Origin: Porphyromonas levii DSM 23370
GTDB lineage: Bacteria; Bacteroidota; Bacteroidia; Bacteroidales; Porphyromonadaceae
DNA: 53,268 nt
Direction of reading: 5' to 3'
Assembly (NCBI RefSeq): GCF_000379925.1
Contig: NZ_KB904205.1
Location: forward strand, 1 to 53,268
Every line of letters starts with the position of its first letter. Within the stretch, counting starts at the first letter, position 1. This document shows positions 35,125-44,874 of this stretch, one piece after another. The position numbers and the translations under genes are program-made. Below the pieces are notes generated by a model, which saw only the letters and a list, made by a program, of their open reading frames with translations, ran no database searches and was not told where the DNA came from.

Positions 35125-35132
35125 CAAACTTA
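35125..35132 (-). promoter_or_regulatory. -7 promoter box of the gmd operon
   Basis: The reverse strand reads TAAGTTTG, matching TAnnTTTG, 35 bases upstream of the gmd ATG. No clear -33 element. Confidence 0.5.
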
Positions 35133-35413
35133 CCAAAAATAAGAATATAGGTTGGGCGGGTGTATGCAGCACTAAGTGGTTGCCTTCTTCAGTGCTATAC
35201 GACTAGAATACACTAAACTACTTGACTTTACGCCGCCTTTCTTCTGATGTCGCGGTGATAGATAGTCGAAAGTATTTAAGAAACCTCACCTAATTGTGCA
35301 ACAGGCTGTTGCGTATCTTGCACTCTAAAAATGATTTTACCAAGATCTCCTGTGAATTCCCACGTGGAGTACGTTGCATGCGTTTGCCCTGAAGCAAAGC
35401 GGCCACCGAAGGG
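35133..35413. other. Noncoding gap between gmd and the uvrA unit
   Basis: It carries two reverse-strand copies of the dispersed motif, GGCAACCACTTAGTGC (35169-35184) and AAAGTCAAGTAGTTTA (35214-35229), and a GCAACAG/CTGTTGC inverted repeat (35298-35312). No convincing open frame or RNA gene is visible. Confidence 0.4.
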
Positions 35414-36691
35414 TTACGAATGGGATGCTTTTGTGCTGCGGAGTGCTTGGAAATGGGTAATGGCTATGGGGCATCGTAAGCAATACATTGGTTGGCAATA
35501 GCGGTGGTAGAGCTGCAAGAGGGCTTGGCTATCGGCTGAGTATCTTGGGCAAACGCCATGTGAGGTGAATAACTTAGTATACTGATTGGACTCCGGAGGC
35601 AACCTGAATAGCCAGTCCATTGCCCTTTGCGCCAGCATTTGGTCGCCCGTCTGCTGGGCATAATAGTAGACAGTGGGGATTATGGTATTAATGATTAATG
35701 AACGAAGATTGTTTTCACCTAAGCCTCCTAATGCTTTTGGGAGTGTTCGTCCAAAGTCGTAGTGTCTTTGCCAATACTCGGAGGGTTTCACACTCAGCCA
35801 GTGTACAATGGCTCGATGGTCTAAGCGGGTAATAGCACTGAGTAGCTCCTCCTCGTGGTGAATAATCTGAGCTACAATCCCTAGCATACGGGCAGGAAAG
35901 GCAGATGGGCGCAGACGCAGATAGCGGAAATGCTCTTTGGGTTGTGGTGTGAGGGAGAACTTCTGTCGGTAAAACTGATATTCCCCAATCAGATTTGCCT
36001 CATACTCATCCCGAGGAGTCTCTGCCAATAACCCCGCTTGTCCTAGGAGCATCGCTTCTAGTGCAGTGGCATCCGAAGCGTGTTTCTTGAGGTATTGGTA
36101 GGGTAGGGCGCGAGCGATGGACTCCATTTGCTCATTGTTTTGGTGCGCTCCTACATACCGCATCAGGGTGAGGTAAAAGATAGAATTGAAGTGGTCGCTA
36201 TCGGAGCGAGCACGGAGGAGTGATAGTTTTTCCTCTATCCTCTGAGGTAGAAGGGTCAAAGCCTCGTCGAGAAAACGTTCGCTACCCATATAGAGGAAGT
36301 CGGGCATACATCTGAGGCTCTGATTACTTACCTCCAACCTACTTAGACCGTCGAGTACAGAGGGATCTACCTCCATGATGGCGGCAGGTACTGCCCTATT
36401 TGCCTGATCCCGGACAGCAAGATTATTCTCGAGGACTACGTGTAGGATGACCGAGTTGTATCGAACATCGTGCTGGTGCCCGTGCTCTTGCCACTCAGAG
36501 GCTTTCCTATGGATTTCTACCGCACCAGCCCACTCTATTCCCTTGATGCGCACTCGCGCGAGTTCGAAGTCGGGACCATCGTGGCTATTGAGCTGTCCCA
36601 CATCCACCACCTCAATGGGATTGCCCTCAAGGGAAATCCTATCGTATAGCCTATTGGCCCAAATGTAGTGGAGGTGGCTTTCGGGTATCAT
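35414..36691 (-). CDS. DUF2851 family protein
   Basis: A 425-residue soluble protein matching DUF2851, a Bacteroidetes family without known function. The conserved N-terminus contains HYIWANRLYD, LNSHDGPDFELARVRI and WAGAVEIHRKASEW; the glutamate, histidine and aspartate residues there look like a possible nuclease-type active site, which is inference only. It overlaps the uvrA stop by 4 bases (ATGA), so it is cotranscribed with that DNA repair gene. Confidence 0.8.
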   Translation of the reverse strand: MIPESHLHYIWANRLYDRISLEGNPIEVVDVGQLNSHDGPDFELARVRIKGIEWAGAVEIHRKASEWQEHGHQHDVRYNSVILHVVLENNLAVRDQANRAVPAAIMEVDPSVLDGLSRLEVSNQSLRCMPDFLYMGSERFLDEALTLLPQRIEEKLSLLRARSDSDHFNSIFYLTLMRYVGAHQNNEQMESIARALPYQYLKKHASDATALEAMLLGQAGLLAETPRDEYEANLIGEYQFYRQKFSLTPQPKEHFRYLRLRPSAFPARMLGIVAQIIHHEEELLSAITRLDHRAIVHWLSVKPSEYWQRHYDFGRTLPKALGGLGENNLRSLIINTIIPTVYYYAQQTGDQMLAQRAMDWLFRLPPESNQYTKLFTSHGVCPRYSADSQALLQLYHRYCQPMYCLRCPIAITHFQALRSTKASHS

Positions 36692-39516
36692 TTCTTGTGG
36701 TCTTGCTGGTATTTCTCCTTGAGGAAGCGCCCAGTATAGCTTTCGGCTACCTCCATGAGACCTTCGGGTGTGCCCTGGTAAACTAAGTTGCCGCCCTTAG
36801 CGCCTCCTTCAGGCCCTAGGTCAATGATGTAGTCGGCGCACTTGATAACCTCCATATTGTGCTCAACAATTACCACGGTATGCCCATGGTCTATCAGGGC
36901 TTGGAAGGAGCGCATGAGTACATTGATATCGTGGATATGGAGACCAGTGGTTGGCTCGTCAAAGATAAAGAGAGTAGGCTTCTTGCCTTTGTCCATAAGG
37001 TGTGAGGCAAGCTTCACTCGCTGACTCTCTCCTCCCGATAGAGTGCTGGAGCTTTGCCCAAGTTTGATATAACCTAAACCTACATCGGAAAGGACTTGTA
37101 GCCCTTCTACAATCTTGAGGGCATGGGAGGTCTCTTCGGTGTATTGACCAAAGAAAGAGATAGCTTCATCTACCGAAAGTTCGAGTATATCTGCAATGTT
37201 TTTGTCGTGGAAGGTCACCTCAAGTACCTCTTCATTGAAGCGCTTGCCGTGGCATTCGTCACAAGGAATGGTCATATCTGCCATGAACTGCATCTCTATG
37301 GTAATGACTCCTTCGCCCCGGCAGGTTTCGCAGCGTCCTCCCTCGGTATTGAAGGAGAAGTACTGATGTGTAAATCCTAGCTGACGAGCCAATTGCTGGT
37401 TCGCCATCAACCGGCGGATGTCGTCGTACACCCCTATATAAGTCACAGGATTGGAGCGAGTAGAGATACCCAAAGAGTCCTGATCTACATACTCCACGCG
37501 CTTCACGCTGGAGATGCTTCCCGTGATGCCGTCGCAAGCTATCTTGGTGAGAGGGTCGTGATTGACCAAGCGCTCTACACCTTCGTAGAATATCTCGCGG
37601 ACTAATGTACTCTTTCCCGAACCACTGACCCCAGTCACTACCGTGATTATTCTTAATGGGAATGTGACGTCTATCCCTTTGAGATTGTGCTTGTAGGCTC
37701 CCTTTACGGTGATACTACTCTTGGAGGTGCGTCGCTTATTAGGCCAAGGGATGCTCTTCCTGCCCGATAGGTACTCTACGGTGTAGCTATTGGACTTCTT
37801 GGGGAGCTTGTTGGGGCTTCCTTGCCATACTACTTCTCCTCCACCAATGCCAGACTCTGGACCAATGTCGATAACTAGGTCGGCCGAACGGATCACCTCT
37901 TCGTCGTGCTCTACCACGACTACTGTATTACCCATGTCGCGGAGCTCTTTCATGATGTTGATGAGGAGATGAGTGTCTCGAGCGTGTAGTCCGATACTGG
38001 GCTCGTCGAGGATATAGAGGGTGCCAATCAAACCGCCACCAAGTGAGGTGGCTAGCTGGATGCGCTGCCCCTCACCACCCGATAGCGTGCCAGCTACTCG
38101 GTCGAGGGTGAGATAGCCAAGCCCGATGTCATCGAGAAAAGCCACTCGGTACTTCAGTTCGTCGAGGAGCCTTTTGCCTATCAATAGGTCGTGCTCACTA
38201 AGCTGTAGTTGGTCGAGCCATATACGGAGGTCTGAGATGGGGAGCACTACCAGCTGGGAGATGTCTTTACCGCCTATCTGTACGTATAGTGCCTCCTTGC
38301 GGAGTCGCTTGCCTTTACAGGTGGGGCAGAGAGAACGCCCTCGGTAGCGGGCCAGCATGATGCGGTAGTGCATCTTGTATTGTCTTTGCTCTACGTGCTC
38401 AAAGAAATCATTAATGCCGTATATCTTGTCACGACTGTAGCCGTGGGCGGGAAGCTGATTGCCATTCCAGAGGAGGTCTTTTTCATCATCGGTGAGATCT
38501 TTGTAGGGACGATGGATAGGGAATCCTAGTTTCTCTGTCTTTTGGATAAAGTCCTTTTGCCATTCACTCATCTTCGCCCCTCGCCAGGGCATTACGCACT
38601 CTTCATATAGAGAGAGACGCTTGTCCTGTATCACGAGGTCTTCGTCGATACCCATTACTTGGCTATAGCCCTCACATGTCGGACATGCCCCTACGGAGCT
38701 ATTGAAGCTGAAGAGTTTATCGGTAGGCTCTTCGAAGGTGATTCCATCTAGTTCGAAGCGGTCACTAAATAGCTCTTCTCCGCCGTCGTACTTAATCAGT
38801 GCCGTGCCTCCGCCCTCAAAGAATGCTGTTTCTACTGAATTGCCGAGCCTATTATTGGTAGCATCGTTGTCGGGCTGTACCACAAGACGATCGATGACCA
38901 AGTGCATTCCGCTCTTTTTCATCTTATCGAGCCCTTTACTATCCAGGAGGTCTTGGATTCGGGCAACGGTGCCATCCTCAAGCAGAAGACGGCTGAAACC
39001 ATTGGCGAGCTGAAGTTGTAGGTGGTCGAAGAGGGGGCGCCCACGAGGGACACTCATGGGGGCGCATACCATATACTTGGTCCCCTCTGGGAGGGCATTC
39101 ACAAAGGCTAGGACATCATTGGTGGTATGCCGAGTCACCTCTTTGCCACTCACAGGGCTAATGGTATGACCAATACGTGCATAGAGCATGCGCAGGTAGT
39201 CGTAGATCTCGGTGACGGTACCTACAGTGGAGCGTGGACTCTTATTGAATTTGCGTTGCTGGATCGCAATGGCAGGAGGGATGCCTGTTATCACATCGGC
39301 TTCGGGCTTTGCCATCTTGCTGACAAACTGGCGAGCGTACACGCTGAGGCTCTCCACATATCGTCTTTGTCCTTCGGCATAAAGGGTGTCAAATGCTAGG
39401 GAGGTCTTGCCACTACCACTCAACCCCGATAGTACCACCAATTGATTACGAGGTATCTCGAGTGATACCCCTTTGAGGTTATTGACCCTCACACCTTTCA
39501 ATACGATTTCGCTCAT
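36688..39516 (-). CDS. uvrA: Excinuclease ABC subunit A
   Basis: This 942-residue damage-recognition ATPase of nucleotide excision repair has two ABC modules. The first P-loop is GLSGSGKTSL (31-40) and the second is GVSGSGKSTL. Signature sequences are LSGGEGQRIQLA and LSGGESQRVKLA. Zinc-finger cysteine pairs CPTC, and CETC with CDEC, are intact. Length is normal. Confidence 0.97.
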   Translation of the reverse strand: MSEIVLKGVRVNNLKGVSLEIPRNQLVVLSGLSGSGKTSLAFDTLYAEGQRRYVESLSVYARQFVSKMAKPEADVITGIPPAIAIQQRKFNKSPRSTVGTVTEIYDYLRMLYARIGHTISPVSGKEVTRHTTNDVLAFVNALPEGTKYMVCAPMSVPRGRPLFDHLQLQLANGFSRLLLEDGTVARIQDLLDSKGLDKMKKSGMHLVIDRLVVQPDNDATNNRLGNSVETAFFEGGGTALIKYDGGEELFSDRFELDGITFEEPTDKLFSFNSSVGACPTCEGYSQVMGIDEDLVIQDKRLSLYEECVMPWRGAKMSEWQKDFIQKTEKLGFPIHRPYKDLTDDEKDLLWNGNQLPAHGYSRDKIYGINDFFEHVEQRQYKMHYRIMLARYRGRSLCPTCKGKRLRKEALYVQIGGKDISQLVVLPISDLRIWLDQLQLSEHDLLIGKRLLDELKYRVAFLDDIGLGYLTLDRVAGTLSGGEGQRIQLATSLGGGLIGTLYILDEPSIGLHARDTHLLINIMKELRDMGNTVVVVEHDEEVIRSADLVIDIGPESGIGGGEVVWQGSPNKLPKKSNSYTVEYLSGRKSIPWPNKRRTSKSSITVKGAYKHNLKGIDVTFPLRIITVVTGVSGSGKSTLVREIFYEGVERLVNHDPLTKIACDGITGSISSVKRVEYVDQDSLGISTRSNPVTYIGVYDDIRRLMANQQLARQLGFTHQYFSFNTEGGRCETCRGEGVITIEMQFMADMTIPCDECHGKRFNEEVLEVTFHDKNIADILELSVDEAISFFGQYTEETSHALKIVEGLQVLSDVGLGYIKLGQSSSTLSGGESQRVKLASHLMDKGKKPTLFIFDEPTTGLHIHDINVLMRSFQALIDHGHTVVIVEHNMEVIKCADYIIDLGPEGGAKGGNLVYQGTPEGLMEVAESYTGRFLKEKYQQDHKK

Positions 39517-39594
39517 CTATCTCTCCTCAATGGTTGTCAGTGCACGGCAAGACGAGTTGTATCATCTCAGCCTGCCCCTCCCTTATATTACATA

Positions 39595-39602
39595 CAAAAC
39601 TA
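39595..39602 (-). promoter_or_regulatory. -7 promoter box of the uvrA unit
   Basis: The reverse strand reads TAGTTTTG, matching TAnnTTTG, about 80 bases upstream of uvrA. The -33 element is uncertain. Confidence 0.4.
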
Positions 39603-39681
39603 CAAAAATCCCCGCAGCTAAGAAAGTACATTATGATTACGTAATAGGTCGAACGATGGGTGATGGTTTGAGAGGATAGAG

Positions 39682-39717
39682 AAAGGCTTCCCCATAGCGT
39701 GTTGTGGGGAAGCCTTT
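39682..39717 (-). terminator. Terminator of aspA
   Basis: AAAGGCTTCCCC (39682-39693) and GGGGAAGCCTTT (39706-39717) are perfect 12-bp complements around a 12-base loop, 24 bases after the aspA stop. On the reverse strand the stem ends in TTTCTCTA. Confidence 0.8.
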
Positions 39718-39740
39718 ATAAATTTGTATGCTGGAGGGGA

Positions 39741-41174
39741 TTAGTCCTCGAAGTCCTTAAGAGGCTTGATATTGAGCCTTACTGGCTGGATGAGGTTCTT
39801 AGGCGCAAGGATCTCATCGAGTTGCTCCTTAGAAAGGATGCCCTTCTCTAGCACGATATCTACGATACCACGACCAGTTGCCATCGCTTCCTTAGCGATC
39901 TTAGTAGAGTTCTTATACCCGATGTATGGGTTGAGCGCTGTCACTACACCGATGCTATTGTGTACATTCTCCTCTGTTGCCTTTGGATTAGCAGTGATGC
40001 CATCGATACAAAGGGTGCGGAGGGTGTCCATTGCCTGTACTAGTAGGTGTGAGCTCTCGAAGCAGCACTGTGCCATAATAGGCTCCATAGCGTTGAGCTC
40101 CATCTGGGATGCTTCGCCTGCCATGGTGACACAGACATCATTGCCAATCACCTTCATTGCTACCTGGGTAACCACTTCAGGGATTACAGGATTGACCTTA
40201 CCTGGCATGATGCTAGAGCCTGGCTGACGAGCTGGGAGGTTGATCTCTCCTAGACCAGCGCGGGGACCACTTGAGATGAGGCGAAGGTCGTTGGAAATCT
40301 TGCTGAGCTTAACTGCAATACGGCGTAGGGCAGCTGAGTAACCTATCATGTGAGAGGTGTCTGAGGTAGCTGCTACCATGTCGTCGGCTGCGGTGACGTC
40401 CCAACCAGTGATTTTGCTAAGTGCCTTTGCACAGGCTTCACGGTAACCTGGTACGGAGCAGATACCTGTACCAATGGCGGTAGAACCCATGTTATTGACC
40501 AATAGCTGGTCTGCTGCGTGCTTGAGGTTGGGTATCTCGTGCTCTAGGATGGAGGCAAACGCATTGAAGGTCTGCCCAAGTGTCATTGGCACCGCATCTT
40601 GGAGCTGAGTACGTCCCATCTTAATGATATCCTTGAACTCCTCACCCTTATTGCGAAAACTCTTTACTAGATCCTCGATGTGTGGAATCATGTCTAGGTA
40701 GGTACGATACAGACCTAGGTGAATAGCGGTAGGGTAAGCGTCGTTGGTAGACTGTGAGAGGTTGGTGTGGTCGTTGGGGCTGAGGGTCTTGTAATCGCCA
40801 CGCTCATAGCCCATTATCTCGAGGGCACGGTTGGTGATAACCTCATTGGCATTCATATTGGTAGACGTACCTGCGCCACCTTGGAACATATCCACTACGA
40901 AGTCCTCGTGGTGCTGACCAGCGATAATCTCATCGCAAGCCTGCTCAATGGCTTTAGCTTGGTCGTCGGTGAGGAGACCAAGCTCATGATTAGCCATCGC
41001 TGCACCCTTCTTGGTTAGCGCTAGACCCTCTACAAAGTGGGGGTAGTTGTTAATCTTGAAGGGAGAGAATTTGAAGTTCTCGATAGCTCGTGCTGTCTGC
41101 ACTCCATAAAGGTGTTCGTTTGAGAGCTCTACTTCGCCGAGAAGGTCGCTCTCGATTCTCTTATTTTGTGACAT
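39741..41174 (-). CDS. aspA: Aspartate ammonia-lyase
   Basis: A 477-residue member of the fumarase/aspartase family that deaminates L-aspartate to fumarate and ammonia, feeding fumarate respiration. The signature GSSIMPGKVNP (319-329) includes the catalytic serine loop. SQSTNDAYPTA and GRTQLQDAVPMTLG are also present. The C-terminus and the overall sequence fit aspartase better than fumarase C, but the substrate split rests on similarity by eye. It is followed by its own terminator. Confidence 0.92.
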   Translation of the reverse strand: MSQNKRIESDLLGEVELSNEHLYGVQTARAIENFKFSPFKINNYPHFVEGLALTKKGAAMANHELGLLTDDQAKAIEQACDEIIAGQHHEDFVVDMFQGGAGTSTNMNANEVITNRALEIMGYERGDYKTLSPNDHTNLSQSTNDAYPTAIHLGLYRTYLDMIPHIEDLVKSFRNKGEEFKDIIKMGRTQLQDAVPMTLGQTFNAFASILEHEIPNLKHAADQLLVNNMGSTAIGTGICSVPGYREACAKALSKITGWDVTAADDMVAATSDTSHMIGYSAALRRIAVKLSKISNDLRLISSGPRAGLGEINLPARQPGSSIMPGKVNPVIPEVVTQVAMKVIGNDVCVTMAGEASQMELNAMEPIMAQCCFESSHLLVQAMDTLRTLCIDGITANPKATEENVHNSIGVVTALNPYIGYKNSTKIAKEAMATGRGIVDIVLEKGILSKEQLDEILAPKNLIQPVRLNIKPLKDFED

Positions 41175-41263
41175 ATATTGTATAAAGCTTATAAATGGAG
41201 AAAGCAGGCACTTCCTTCACGAGTGTGAATAGAAGTACCCCCTTTCTATTTTGTCTGTATGTC

Positions 41264-42517
41264 TTACTTCTCCTCCTCGAGTGAGTGGATGACTAGACCA
41301 GAGCGTAGCTTTGGCTCGAACCAAGTGGTCTTTGGAGGCATGATATTACCACTATCAGCGATATTGATGAGCTGCTTCATGGTTACAGGGTAGAGCGCTA
41401 GGGCTGCTACCATCTCGCCACTATCTACACGGCGCTTGAGCTCTTCAAGACCACGGATACCGCCAACGAAATCGATACGCTTGCTGGTACGGAGGTCCTG
41501 GATATCGAGGATATCACGAAGGATGTAATCGCTAGAGATGGTGACATCAAGTACCCCGATAGGATCATTGTCATCGTAGGTGCCCTCCTTAGCAGTGAGT
41601 GAATACCACTTACCACCTAGGTATAGAGAGAAGTTGTGAAGAGCTGTTGGGTGGTAGATTTCAGTACCCTTCTCCTCTACGGTAAACTTCTCGCCTAGCT
41701 TCTCCAAGAACTGCTCAGGGGTATTGCCATTGAGGTCCTTCACTACACGGTTGTAGTCAATGATGTGAAGGTGACTAGCTGGGAAACAAACTGCCATGAA
41801 GTAGTTGTACTCCTCGTCGCCAGTATGGTTAGGATTATTTCTCCTCTTCTCGTCACCGATGAGAGCAGCTGCAGCTGAGCGGTGGTGACCATCGGCGATG
41901 TACATATATGGGATAGCCTCGAAAGCCTTGGTGATGGTTTCGATATCCTTCTCATCGCTGATTACCCAGAAGGTATGACCGAAGCCATCAAGGTCTACCA
42001 CGAAGTTGTACTCTGGCTCAGTTGCCTTGTACTTATCGATGATAGCTTGTAGGGTAGCATTGTCCTCGAAAGCGAAGAATACAGGCTCTACATTGGCATT
42101 ATTGACACGTACATGCTTCATGCGATCCTCTTCCTTATCCTTACGAGTAAGCTCATGCTTTTTGATACGGCCCTCCATGTAGTCGTCTACATAAGCACCA
42201 AGGACGATACCATACTGGGTACGACCGTCCATTGTCTGAGCGTAAATGTAGTAGTTAGGCTTCTCGTCTTTTACCAACCAGCCCTTCTTCTGGAAGTTGG
42301 CAAATTGTGTAGCTGCCATCTCATATACATCCTCGTCGTGCTCGTCCTTACCTACAGGGAAGTTGATCTCGGGACGGATGATGTGATAGAGTGACATCTC
42401 ATTGCCCTCAGACTCCTTGCGTGCTTCGTCGCTATTGAGTACGTCATAAGGGCGAGAATTGACCTTCTCTACAAGATTCCTTGGAGGGCGAATGCCCCTA
42501 AATGGCTTTACAATCAT
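41264..42517 (-). CDS. DUF1015 family protein with ParB/SerK-like DGHHR motif
   Basis: A 417-residue soluble protein of the DUF1015 family. It starts with the typical IVKPFRGIRPP and contains YIADGHHRSAAA at residues 206-217. The DGHHR element resembles the catalytic motif of ParB-fold proteins, which include free-serine kinases such as SbnI and archaeal SerK. It is the third gene after serC and serA, so a role in serine or phosphoserine conversion is an attractive inference. A hairpin at 42547-42585 lies between it and serA, so its expression may be partly separate. Confidence 0.8.
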   Translation of the reverse strand: MIVKPFRGIRPPRNLVEKVNSRPYDVLNSDEARKESEGNEMSLYHIIRPEINFPVGKDEHDEDVYEMAATQFANFQKKGWLVKDEKPNYYIYAQTMDGRTQYGIVLGAYVDDYMEGRIKKHELTRKDKEEDRMKHVRVNNANVEPVFFAFEDNATLQAIIDKYKATEPEYNFVVDLDGFGHTFWVISDEKDIETITKAFEAIPYMYIADGHHRSAAAALIGDEKRRNNPNHTGDEEYNYFMAVCFPASHLHIIDYNRVVKDLNGNTPEQFLEKLGEKFTVEEKGTEIYHPTALHNFSLYLGGKWYSLTAKEGTYDDNDPIGVLDVTISSDYILRDILDIQDLRTSKRIDFVGGIRGLEELKRRVDSGEMVAALALYPVTMKQLINIADSGNIMPPKTTWFEPKLRSGLVIHSLEEEK

Positions 42518-42546
42518 ATCTATTATAATATAATGAACAGTGTGAA

Positions 42547-42585
42547 GTGAATAGTGAAGAGGCGTATACCCCCTTCACCATTCAC
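42547..42585 (-). terminator. Hairpin after serA
   Basis: GTGAATAGTGAAG (42547-42559) and CTTCACCATTCAC (42573-42585) pair over 13 bases with one mismatch, 13 bases downstream of the serA stop. There is no long T-run, so it may attenuate rather than stop transcription into the DUF1015 gene. Confidence 0.5.
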
Positions 42586-42598
42586 TATGTGTCTGCGA

Positions 42599-43522
42599 TT
42601 ACTTATTTACTCTAAACTTTTCGTTACCAGTAAGTAGATAGCTAGCAATCTGAGAAGCAGCAGCCATACCAGCATTGATGTTTGCCTCTGCGGTCTGTGC
42701 GCCCATCTTCTTGTCGGTAGAGAAGTACTGCTTGCCAAACTTCTCGATGATCTCAGCCTCTGCGTCTGGCTTTACGTCGGTAAGGTAGCTGATGTCAGGA
42801 CGTTCTGCGAGCACCCTCATTAGGTCTGCCTCATTGATAAGATCCTTACGAGCGATATTTACAAGGATAGCGCCCTTTGGCATTGAGCTGAGCAGCTCAT
42901 AATTGATCATACCCTTGGTATTTGCAGCAGATGGCATAGCGAGTACCATGATGTCGCATACCTCGAACATCGCCTTACGGTTTACGAAGAACTCGAAACC
43001 ATCCTTTACGAAGTAGTCGGCTGGGGTAGAGCGGCTGTAAGCATAGACATGCATACCGAATCCCTGAGCGATGCGAGCAGCATTCTCACCGATATTACCA
43101 TAGCTCATTACGCCTAGGCGCTTGCCCATAAGCTCGCTACCAGATGCCCCAGTAAAGCCCTTGCGGATGTGGAATAGTAGCATTGCAAATACAAGCTCTG
43201 CTACAGCATTGGCGTTCTGACCAGGGGTATTCATAACAACTACGTTGTGCTTAGTAGCAGCTTCGCAGTCTACATTGTCATAACCAGCACCAGCACGAAC
43301 CACAATCTTGAGGTTCTTACCAGCCTCGATAACCTCTGCATCCACTTTGTCGCTACGAACAATCATAGCATCAACGTCCTTTACAGCCTCAAGTAGTTGA
43401 GCTTTCTCGGTGTACTTCTCTAGGAGCACTAGCTCTAGTCCGTTGCTCTCTACAATACCTCTTATCTTCTCTACTGCTATCGGAGCAAATGGCTTCTCCG
43501 TAGCGATCAATACTTTCTGCAT
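42599..43522 (-). CDS. serA: D-3-phosphoglycerate dehydrogenase, short lysine-type
   Basis: This 307-residue D-2-hydroxyacid dehydrogenase oxidises 3-phosphoglycerate to 3-phosphohydroxypyruvate, the first step of serine synthesis. It lacks the regulatory ACT domain. NAD-binding is indicated by GVMSYGNIGENAAR (137-150), and the catalytic arginine by NIARKD (Arg225). Where most enzymes have a catalytic histidine in TPHxG, this one has KKMG (Lys271-Lys272). That matches the type IIIK group known from Entamoeba and Bacteroides-like sequences. It follows serC after 60 bases. Confidence 0.9.
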   Translation of the reverse strand: MQKVLIATEKPFAPIAVEKIRGIVESNGLELVLLEKYTEKAQLLEAVKDVDAMIVRSDKVDAEVIEAGKNLKIVVRAGAGYDNVDCEAATKHNVVVMNTPGQNANAVAELVFAMLLFHIRKGFTGASGSELMGKRLGVMSYGNIGENAARIAQGFGMHVYAYSRSTPADYFVKDGFEFFVNRKAMFEVCDIMVLAMPSAANTKGMINYELLSSMPKGAILVNIARKDLINEADLMRVLAERPDISYLTDVKPDAEAEIIEKFGKQYFSTDKKMGAQTAEANINAGMAAASQIASYLLTGNEKFRVNK

Positions 43523-43582
43523 ATCTACTTATATATAATGATGCAGAGCCACGGTGTCCCGTGGCTCCACATCCATTAGTTT

Positions 43583-44647
43583 TTACATATTCTTCTCAAA
43601 CTCCTTCATTACATCTACGAGTGCTCTTACGCTCTCGATAGGAAGTGCATTGTAGGTAGAAGCGCGGAAACCACCTACTGAGCGGTGCCCCTTGATACCC
43701 ATCATACCACGCTCTGTAGCGAGGTCGAGGAATGGCTTCTCTAGCTCCTTGTACTCGTCCTTCATTACGAAGCAGATGTTCATGAGCGAACGATCCTGCT
43801 CGCGAGCAGTACCACGGAAAATCTTAGAAGAGTCGATAGCATCATAAAGTACTGCAGCCTTCTCTTCGTTCATTTTCTGCATTACAGGGATACCACCTAG
43901 GCTCTTGTACCACTTGAGGGTTTGTAGCGCTACGTATACAGGGAATACAGGAGGTGTATTGAACATACTGCCCTTATCTACGTGAGTCTTGTAGTTAAGC
44001 ATTGTTGGCAGTGGACGATCTACCTGCTCTAGCTTGTCCTTACGTACGATAGCGAAGGTAACACCTGCTGGAGCTAGGTTCTTCTGTGCACCACCATAGA
44101 TAAGGTCGTACTTAGATACATCTACTGGACGGCTGAAGATGTCTGATGACATATCGCAAATCAGTGGAACGTCTACGATTGGATCCTTCTTAATCTCAGT
44201 ACCATAGATGGTATTGTTGGAAGTGTAGTGGAAGTAATCTACATCGCTTGGTACAGTGTACTCAGGGATATAAGTATAGTTGTCCTCCTTAGAGCTACCA
44301 ACTACTACTACCTCACCTACATACTTAGCTTGCTTGATAGCATTGCTTGCCCAAGTACCAGTATCGAGATATGCAGCCTTAGTCTTGAGGAAGTTGAGCG
44401 CACCCATGTAGAACTGGAGGCTAGCACCACCACCTACAAATACTACCTCGTGGGTCTCTGGAATGTCGAGAAGCTCCTTGAATAGAGCAATAGCCTCGTC
44501 CATAACAGCCACAAACTCCTTACCTCTGTGGGATACCTCGAGGAGAGAGAGTCCAGTACCTGCAAAGTTCTCAACAGCCTTAGCTGCTTCCTTAATTACC
44601 CCGTCATTTAAGATCGAAGGGCCAGCGTAGAAATTGTGCTTTTTCAT
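43583..44647 (-). CDS. serC: Phosphoserine aminotransferase
   Basis: A 354-residue PLP enzyme that makes O-phosphoserine from phosphohydroxypyruvate and glutamate. The PLP lysine is Lys189 in [11 protein letters not shown], and the phosphate-binding GGGASLQF lies at 72-79. ATG 44647 gives the usual N-terminus [10 protein letters not shown]; a longer upstream frame crosses the promoter and has no family match. It leads the serC-serA-DUF1015 unit. No serB is visible in the window. Confidence 0.95.
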   Translation of the reverse strand: MKKHNFYAGPSILNDGVIKEAAKAVENFAGTGLSLLEVSHRGKEFVAVMDEAIALFKELLDIPETHEVVFVGGGASLQFYMGALNFLKTKAAYLDTGTWASNAIKQAKYVGEVVVVGSSKEDNYTYIPEYTVPSDVDYFHYTSNNTIYGTEIKKDPIVDVPLICDMSSDIFSRPVDVSKYDLIYGGAQKNLAPAGVTFAIVRKDKLEQVDRPLPTMLNYKTHVDKGSMFNTPPVFPVYVALQTLKWYKSLGGIPVMQKMNEEKAAVLYDAIDSSKIFRGTAREQDRSLMNICFVMKDEYKELEKPFLDLATERGMMGIKGHRSVGGFRASTYNALPIESVRALVDVMKEFEKNM

Positions 44648-44700
44648 CGTCACTGTGTTATTAAATGTATAAATTATATGTTGAATTTGCTTTCTGCGAG

Positions 44701-44708
44701 TAAAGGTA
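44701..44708 (-). promoter_or_regulatory. -7 promoter box of serC-serA
   Basis: The reverse strand reads TACCTTTA, one base from TAnnTTTG, 53 bases upstream of serC. The -33 element is unclear. Confidence 0.45.
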
Positions 44709-44810
44709 CCCATTATAGACCAATTAACCTCGGAAATAAGTAAAACCTTGCCATATAACAACCTTTCCCCCATAACTAATTGAGCTTGGTTCCTTAGGTA
44801 TGTGACCACT

Positions 44811-44824
44811 ACCATTGCAATGGT
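44811..44824. repeat. 14-bp perfect palindrome upstream of serC
   Basis: ACCATTGCAATGGT is a perfect palindrome about 100 bases upstream of the serC promoter box and 50 bases beyond the V-ATPase terminator. It could be an operator, but no second copy was seen. Confidence 0.4.
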
Positions 44825-44874
44825 CTCAGCGGAACCTCTTGTATGAGCTCTGATTAGGTACAGCTACTGGGTAC

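Noticed and set aside
44648-44815. N-terminal extension of serC
   Set aside because: The extra 56 codons cross the promoter box and precede the normal family N-terminus at 44647.
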